Shown one piece after another: positions 4,974 to 9,886 of a DNA stretch of 9,886 nucleotides (positions are counted from its first letter, which is position 1; each line of letters begins with the position of its first letter). Under the pieces are notes generated by a model. That model was not told the DNA's origin, did no database searches, and saw only the letters and a program-made list of their open reading frames with translations. The position numbers were made by a program, and so were the translations under genes. The stretch lies in NCBI GenBank assembly GCA_029268085.1, contig JAJUHD010000089.1, forward strand, positions 1-9,886, in the 5' to 3' direction. Source of the stretch: Bacillota bacterium (GTDB lineage Bacteria > Bacillota > Clostridia > Oscillospirales > Oscillospiraceae).

Positions 4974-6245
4974 ATGAAAAGAGCATTAAAAGCCGCTGCA
5001 TCAGTATTTCTTGTAGCCGTTATATTAGCAACTTCGGCCGCTTCCGCAATAGCAGTAGCTCCTGCAGCTATCGACTATGTCGCCTTCGGCGATTCCGTTG
5101 CCTCGGGAGTACGCGGAGGTGTCAAAGAAGCATCCTCGGATTACGGATATACAGATATAATCGCCGCCGATCTCAAAACAGCAGGTGTGCTTGGCAGCTT
5201 CAGCGAGCAGTTCTGCACATCCGGCATGACCGCCGCGAAGCTTGCGGTCAGTACATCCGTTTTAAACGATACAGCTTCCTCGGAATATAAGCTTGTCAGA
5301 GAAGCCGAAATCGCAACGCTGACCATCGGCGGTAACGATCTGCTTGCTCCGCTCTACACTTATCTTAAAACCTTGGGCAGCGGAGACAGTCCGGACATGG
5401 CTAAAGTCAAGGAGGCGCTTACTGCTGTCGCAAACAGCGTCAACGACGGCACAACGGCTCCCGGGGTAGAAAGGGATATCGAGACGATACTCAATAATAT
5501 CCTAAAAGCTAATCCGAACATTAAAATCTACGTTATGGGTTATTATAACCCGCTGCCCATCGCCGCAATCCTTACCGGCGTCGATCTTGATGCTCCGCTC
5601 AAAGGCTTTAACGGCTATATAAAGAAAGCTATAACGGACGTAGTATCCGCGAATCCGGGCGCATCTATAACATATATTGATACGATGGCGGCGATGGCGG
5701 CGGATTCGTCCAACAACCTCGTCATGACCGATATTCACCCGACGGAGGCAGGCTACAAGGTCATCGCGGCCGAATTTTGGAAGCAGATCGGACTCCTTGT
5801 TCCTTCTTCATCTCCAGTAACCGCCACTCCGACGAAATCGTCCGTTCTCGTTAACGGCAAAGCCGTTGCATTTGACGCCTACAACATAGATAATTACAAT
5901 TACTTCAAATTGCGCGATATAGCAAAGATCATCAGCGGAACTGGCAAGCAATTTGAAATCGAAATCGATGCCGCAAAGAGAATGATATATCTTACGTCAG
6001 GCAAAGCCTATACGCCTGTCGGAGGCGAGCTTGCTGTGTCGGCAAATACGGTCAGTGTAACAACCTCGCTATCCGAATGGACAGTTTATCTGGACGGAAA
6101 AGAGGTAAAGCTGACAGCCTACCTCATCAACGGGAATAATTATTTCAAGCTCCGCGATATTGGTTCAGCGGTCAATTTCGGTGTCGGCTGGAACTCATCC
6201 ACGAGTACTATCAGCATAGACACATCCGTGGGTTATTCAGCTTAA
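4974..6245 (+). CDS. Secreted SGNH/GDSL-family hydrolase with C-terminal copper-amine-oxidase-N-like repeats
   Basis: This is a probable exported esterase or lipase-like hydrolase of 423 residues. ATG 4974 is preceded by GGAGG at 4963-4967, and the frame's upstream extension lacks a start with a site. Residues 1-30 form a Sec signal peptide (basic start, hydrophobic core, ATSAASAIAVAPA). The SGNH blocks are FGDS (38-41, nucleophile S41), GGND (119-122) and TDIHP (252-256, D253 and H255). The Asp-His spacing is one residue rather than the commoner two, so the catalytic Asp is not certain. A short Pro/Ser/Thr linker (278-290) leads to two related segments, 290-345 and 369-420, each with NYFKLRDI; this is the copper amine oxidase N-terminal-like fold common in surface proteins of Firmicutes, which may bind the cell wall. 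The substrate is unknown; acyl groups on wall polysaccharide or peptidoglycan are candidates only. Confidence 0.88.
   Translation: MKRALKAAASVFLVAVILATSAASAIAVAPAAIDYVAFGDSVASGVRGGVKEASSDYGYTDIIAADLKTAGVLGSFSEQFCTSGMTAAKLAVSTSVLNDTASSEYKLVREAEIATLTIGGNDLLAPLYTYLKTLGSGDSPDMAKVKEALTAVANSVNDGTTAPGVERDIETILNNILKANPNIKIYVMGYYNPLPIAAILTGVDLDAPLKGFNGYIKKAITDVVSANPGASITYIDTMAAMAADSSNNLVMTDIHPTEAGYKVIAAEFWKQIGLLVPSSSPVTATPTKSSVLVNGKAVAFDAYNIDNYNYFKLRDIAKIISGTGKQFEIEIDAAKRMIYLTSGKAYTPVGGELAVSANTVSVTTSLSEWTVYLDGKEVKLTAYLINGNNYFKLRDIGSAVNFGVGWNSSTSTISIDTSVGYSA
5878..6178 (+). repeat. Divergent tandem domain repeat in the hydrolase C-terminus
   Basis: The protein segments VLVNGKAVAFDAYNIDNYNY-FKLRDI and VYLDGKEVKLTAYLINGNNY-FKLRDI are clear relatives, about 80 residues apart. 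The repeated core NYFKLRDI occurs at residues 309-316 and 389-396. At DNA level the copies are well diverged, so the duplication is old and belongs to the domain family rather than to this locus. Confidence 0.75.
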
Positions 6246-6261
6246 GCCAACCAGCAACAAT

Positions 6262-6290
6262 AAATAACCGCCCTTTTCGGGCGGTTATTT
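6262..6290. terminator. Bidirectional rho-independent terminator between the hydrolase gene and dnaE
   Basis: AAATAACCGCCC at 6262-6273 pairs perfectly with GGGCGGTTATTT at 6279-6290 around a TTTTC loop. On the plus strand the T-rich tail continues as TTCTTTTG. On the minus strand the tail is TTATTTATTG. It lies between two converging genes (stops at 6245 and 6313) and can serve both. Confidence 0.9.
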
Positions 6291-6312
6291 TTCTTTTGTT
6301 TATTCTCGCTTG

Positions 6313-9300
6313 CTATTTCACAACGACGTTTTCGACACCCAGCATTTCTTTCAACTCCTTAACAAGCGAGTCGTGAATCATGCATCTTGCTCCAATCCGT
6401 TTCTTGGTGTCCTCGCAGTAGATTATCATGCGCTCCTCACCCTCAAACATGACCAGAATCTTTTCAATTTTCTTAAGCCTAGGGTCGTCCTTTGAGGGAA
6501 GCTTGACCCACAGCGTTTTTTCCTCGGCCGGCTTCGTTTCTCGGTTCAAGGGCTCGATGTCCGTCATCGGGCGGAGCGTTTCGACCACAAGCTGCGGCTC
6601 TTTCTCGTCGCGGACTGAGATCTGTCCTCTGACTATAACGGCTGCGTTCTCCTTTATATATCCCCCGCTTGAGTCAAGTACGCGCTGGAACGCGATGAGC
6701 TCCATCGTTCCGGTCGCATCCTCAAGCTGGATATAGGCCATAAGGCTGTTGTTGCGGGTCGTCTTTGTCTTCGAGGCCGCTATTACCCCTGCGAGGGTTA
6801 CGAACTGGCCATCCGCAAAGGAAGCCGGCCCGCTCTCCTGAGCAAAATCGTTCATTATCGTGCCGATCGGAACGGCTCCGGCCTTTCTCGCGGCAACGCG
6901 GTATTCGTCCATCGGATGCCCCGTCAGGTAAAGCCCCGTTGTTTCTTTTTCCATCGCCATAAGCTCTGACGGAGTGAATTCCGGGATGTCGGGAAGCTTA
7001 GTCTCCGAGGCAATCGGGGTGCCTTCGTTTTCCTGTCCCATCGAGAAAAGGTCGAGCTGACCGTCGATGTTTTTGCGGGCGGATTCGTTCACGCCGTCGA
7101 TGACCTTATCAATAACACGCATGAGCTGGCTCCGCTTGTATCCCAGACTGTCGAAAGCCCCTGCGCGCACAAGGCTTTCAACCGCTCGTCGGTTGAGGTC
7201 CTTTCCGCATAGTCTGCGGCAGAAGTCATCCAAGCTCTTGAATTTTCCCTCTGCATCCCTGCTTTCGACAAGGGCATTTATGAAGCCGCGGCCGATGTTT
7301 TTAATAGCGACGAGCCCAAAACGGATATTCTCGCCCGAAACTGTAAAGTCTGCCTCCGATTCGTTCACATCCGGCGGCAGGAGCTTAATCCCCCACTCCT
7401 TGCATTCGGCGATGTACTCTGCCACCTTTGAGGAACTATCAAGCACGGAGGAAAGAAGCGCCGCCATGTATTCGCGGGGGTAGTGGTACTTCATATATGC
7501 AGTCCGGTAGGCAATTATCGCATATGCCACCGCGTGCGCCTTGTTGAAGGCGTAGTTTGCAAAATCGAGAATTTCATCATAAATGCTGCCCGCAACGTCT
7601 TCTGGGACACCATTGGCGACAGCGCCCGCGATATTCCTCTCAGGATCGCCGTAGATGAAGGAGTCTCTTTCCTTTTTGATCTCCTTTTCCTTCTTCTTTG
7701 ACATCGCACGTCTTATCATGTCCGCCTGTCCGAGCGAAAAGCCCGCGAGCTTTCTGAATATCTCGATGACCTGCTCCTGATAGACAATGCAGCCGTAGGT
7801 GACGTCGAGAATGTCACGCAGAAGCTCGTGCTTGTAGCGAATCTTCTGGGGATTTGTACTGCACTCGATGAATCGCGGAATACTTTCCATCGGACCCGGT
7901 CGGTAGAGCGCGATAACCGCCGTGATATCTTCTATTGAACGGGGCTTCAGTCCTGTGCAGACTGCGGTCATGCCCGTACTTTCAAGCTGGAATACGCCCT
8001 CGGTCCGTCCCTGTGAGAGCATTTCAAATGTGGCTTTATCGTCATCGGGAACACTTGCGACGTCGAAATCGGGTATCTTTTTGCGAACGAGCTGGTTGGC
8101 TCTCTCCAATACGGTAAGGTTGCGAAGGCCAAGAAAGTCCATTTTGAGAAGCCCGAGTTCCTCCAGCGTCGTCATCGGGAACTGGCAGACGAGGGATTCG
8201 TCGTTCTTTGCAAGCGGTACATATTCATAAACGGGCCTGCCTGAGATAACGACTCCCGCCGCGTGGGTCGAGGCATGGCGCGGCATGCCCTCGAGCGCCC
8301 TTGCGGTATCGATAAGCTCTTTTATACGGCTGTCGCCCTCGTACATATCGCGCAGCGGCTTAGAGAGCTTAAGCGCCTCTTCCAGCGTAATCCCCGGCGC
8401 CATCGGGACCTGCTTTGCCACGGCGTCGCATTCGGCGTAGCTGATATTCAGGGCGCGCCCAACGTCGCGGATCGCAAGCCTCGCCGCCATGGTGCCAAAA
8501 GTCACAATCTGCGCCACATGATCTGCTCCGTACTTGCGCGTAACGTAATCAATCACCTCGCCGCGCCGGTCGACACAGAAATCTATATCGATGTCCGGCA
8601 TCGATATGCGTTCGGGGTTCAGGAAGCGTTCAAAGAACAGGCTGTATTTAATCGGATCCACATCCGTTATTTCAAGGCAATAAGAGACCATGCTGCCCGC
8701 CGCCGAGCCCCTGCCGGGGCCGACGGGTATGCCCTGCGACTTTGCATAGCCTATAAAATCCGAAACGATGAGGAAATAATCCGTGAAACCCATCTTATGT
8801 ATCATGTCCAGTTCATAGGCAAGCTGTGCGCGGAGCCTTTTAATTTCCTCTTCGGCATTATCGAGGCCGCAGACGTGCGCATACCGCTTTTCAAAGCCGC
8901 GGCTGCACAGCTTTTTCAGGTATTCGAAACCATCAGTCTCACCAATCGGAAGCGGGTAGCTAGGCAAATGGTAGTGTCCGAACTCAAAATCGAAATTGCA
9001 TTTTTCCGCAATGTCGTTCGTGTTGTCCGCGGCCTCTTTGATCTCGGGATATTCCGGAAACAGAGCCCGCATCTCGTTCTCAGACTTGAGGTAAAATTCG
9101 CTTCCTTCGAATTTCATGCGGTCGGGGTCATCAATTGTTTTGCCCATTTGGATGCACATCAGCACGTCCTGATAGCGTGCGTCTTCTTTTTTCAGGTAAT
9201 GCGCGTCGTTAGTCAGGACGAGAGGTATTCCCGTTTCACGGTGAAGCCTTATAAGCCCTTCCGCGGCAATGCGTTCCTCGCGTATGCCATGAGACTGAAG

Positions 9301-9819
9301 CTCGAGATAAAAGCCGCTTTCTCCAAAAAGCTCATAAAGCTCGAGCGCGCGGTTCTTAGCATCCGAATAGTCGCCCTTAATAATTTTCTGCTGTATCTCG
9401 CCGGCTACACAGCCTGAAAGGCAGATAAGCCCTTCGGCATGCTCTCGAAGAAGCTGCCAGTCTATGCGCGGCTTAAGGTAAAAGCCTGTCGTGAAGCCCT
9501 CGCTAACAAGATAGCAGAGGTTGTGGTAACCCGTTTCGTTTTTGCACAGGAGGATAAGGTGCGAATAGTTGCTGTCCGGCCCGTATTCCCTGTCGGTCAT
9601 ACCACGCGGGGCAACATAGACCTCGCAGCCGATTATCGGCTTAATGCCGGCCTTTTTCGCAGCCTTATAAAAGGCCACAGCACCGTACATTACGCCGTGA
9701 TCCGTTATAGCAAGCGCAGTCTGTCCAAGTTTTTTAGCGTACTCGGCCATTTCCTCGATACGGCAGGCGCCGTCGAGAAGGCTGTATTCCGAGTGGACAT
9801 GCAGGTGGACAAACGACAT
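6313..9819 (-). CDS. dnaE: DNA polymerase III alpha subunit DnaE
   Basis: This C-family DNA polymerase is complete at 1168 residues, normal for clostridial DnaE. The PHP domain is at about 1-280 with HLHVHSEYS (5-13), D40-H41, E66, H177 and LTNDAHYL (D205, H207), so the metal-binding set looks intact. The active site has GPGRGSAAG (367-375), PDIDIDF (D409 and D411) and KMDFLGLRNL (D561) as the three catalytic Asp. Fingers and the little-finger region follow, including PGPMESIPRF (641-650) and the NYAFNKAHAVAYA helix (755-767). QLDLF at 921-925 is a consensus beta-clamp binding motif. An OB fold lies at about 1005-1085, then a C-terminal domain ending LGVENVVVK. The start ATG (complement of 9817-9819) has AAGGAG 8 nt upstream (complement of 9828-9833). 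Many Firmicutes also carry PolC; whether DnaE is here the main or the lagging-strand/primer-extending enzyme cannot be told. It follows a probable whiA tail by 22 nt. Confidence 0.97.
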   Translation of the reverse strand: MSFVHLHVHSEYSLLDGACRIEEMAEYAKKLGQTALAITDHGVMYGAVAFYKAAKKAGIKPIIGCEVYVAPRGMTDREYGPDSNYSHLILLCKNETGYHNLCYLVSEGFTTGFYLKPRIDWQLLREHAEGLICLSGCVAGEIQQKIIKGDYSDAKNRALELYELFGESGFYLELQSHGIREERIAAEGLIRLHRETGIPLVLTNDAHYLKKEDARYQDVLMCIQMGKTIDDPDRMKFEGSEFYLKSENEMRALFPEYPEIKEAADNTNDIAEKCNFDFEFGHYHLPSYPLPIGETDGFEYLKKLCSRGFEKRYAHVCGLDNAEEEIKRLRAQLAYELDMIHKMGFTDYFLIVSDFIGYAKSQGIPVGPGRGSAAGSMVSYCLEITDVDPIKYSLFFERFLNPERISMPDIDIDFCVDRRGEVIDYVTRKYGADHVAQIVTFGTMAARLAIRDVGRALNISYAECDAVAKQVPMAPGITLEEALKLSKPLRDMYEGDSRIKELIDTARALEGMPRHASTHAAGVVISGRPVYEYVPLAKNDESLVCQFPMTTLEELGLLKMDFLGLRNLTVLERANQLVRKKIPDFDVASVPDDDKATFEMLSQGRTEGVFQLESTGMTAVCTGLKPRSIEDITAVIALYRPGPMESIPRFIECSTNPQKIRYKHELLRDILDVTYGCIVYQEQVIEIFRKLAGFSLGQADMIRRAMSKKKEKEIKKERDSFIYGDPERNIAGAVANGVPEDVAGSIYDEILDFANYAFNKAHAVAYAIIAYRTAYMKYHYPREYMAALLSSVLDSSSKVAEYIAECKEWGIKLLPPDVNESEADFTVSGENIRFGLVAIKNIGRGFINALVESRDAEGKFKSLDDFCRRLCGKDLNRRAVESLVRAGAFDSLGYKRSQLMRVIDKVIDGVNESARKNIDGQLDLFSMGQENEGTPIASETKLPDIPEFTPSELMAMEKETTGLYLTGHPMDEYRVAARKAGAVPIGTIMNDFAQESGPASFADGQFVTLAGVIAASKTKTTRNNSLMAYIQLEDATGTMELIAFQRVLDSSGGYIKENAAVIVRGQISVRDEKEPQLVVETLRPMTDIEPLNRETKPAEEKTLWVKLPSKDDPRLKKIEKILVMFEGEERMIIYCEDTKKRIGARCMIHDSLVKELKEMLGVENVVVK

Positions 9820-9841
9820 GGCTTACGCTCCTTTTCTTGAT

Positions 9842-9886
9842 TTATCCGAGATATTCCGTCAGCTTGCGGAGCCTGTGGCTGATGCA
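9842..9886 (-). CDS. whiA: Probable WhiA C-terminus (partial, 14 codons and stop)
   Basis: Read on the minus strand, the window edge encodes CISHRLRKLTEYLG and a TAA stop, ending 22 nt before dnaE. The SHRLRKL pattern matches the end of the WhiA helix-turn-helix domain, where clostridial and other Firmicute WhiA proteins usually show a SGVNHRLRK-type sequence. WhiA is a DNA-binding, LAGLIDADG-derived protein linked to division and sporulation, and from memory whiA lies near dnaE in many Clostridia. Only 14 residues are seen, so the identity rests on a short motif plus context. No promoter is visible between the two genes, so they are probably cotranscribed. Confidence 0.6.
   Translation of the reverse strand, partial: CISHRLRKLTEYLG

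Noticed and set aside
8263..9417. Long open frame of 384 codons on the plus strand, antisense to dnaE
   Set aside because: It lies wholly inside the clear dnaE gene, has no ribosome binding site or recognisable domain, and is the usual by-product of codon bias on the opposite strand of a real gene.
1..9886. CRISPR array, tRNA, insertion sequence, prophage or toxin-antitoxin locus
   Set aside because: I saw no regularly spaced repeats, cloverleaf-like gene, transposase, terminal inverted repeat pair or small toxin/antitoxin gene pair anywhere in the window.

Overview
The window looks like a chromosomal segment of an anaerobic, endospore-forming Firmicute of class Clostridia, possibly Oscillospirales/Ruminococcaceae-like. 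The basis is the sporulation genes yabP and yabQ next to divIC and a YabR-type S1 gene, strong AGGAGG-type ribosome binding sites, frequent GTG/TTG starts, moderate G+C, and a whiA-like tail directly upstream of dnaE. The genus assignment is inference. Nothing here is clearly a mobile element, CRISPR array, defence system, rRNA or tRNA.

Layout. (1) 1-2141, plus strand: a polar amino-acid ABC importer made of the 3' part of the substrate-binding protein gene, an intercistronic hairpin, the permease, and the ATPase overlapping the permease by 11 nt, closed by a strong terminator at 2147-2187. (2) 2188-3234: a promoter-bearing gap and a lone lipoprotein gene of unknown function with a DxDxDG calcium-loop-like motif. 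(3) 3235-4871: a compact sporulation/cell-division block yabP-yabQ-divIC-yabR, in the gene order known from Bacillus subtilis but without yabO upstream or spoIIE downstream. (4) 4872-6245: a stem-loop and a secreted SGNH/GDSL hydrolase carrying a C-terminal copper-amine-oxidase-N-type repeat pair, ended by a bidirectional terminator at 6262-6290. (5) 6313-9886, minus strand: dnaE, complete at 1168 codons, preceded by the last 14 codons of a probable whiA gene.

How the parts work together. The importer proteins form one binding-protein-dependent transporter. YabP and YabQ are spore-formation proteins of the mother cell in the model organism, DivIC is a core divisome protein, and YabR is an S1-domain RNA-binding protein, so block 3 joins division and sporulation. 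DnaE is a replicative or lesion-tolerant polymerase alpha subunit. The lipoprotein and the hydrolase are surface or exported products with no evident pathway partner here.

The points most worth a second look are a 13-bp inverted repeat that would bury the yabP start codon, with a possible sporulation-type -10 element in its left arm; the 200-nt overlap between yabQ and divIC; and the unusual yabP/yabQ junction. I did not find a convincing previously undescribed multi-gene system.
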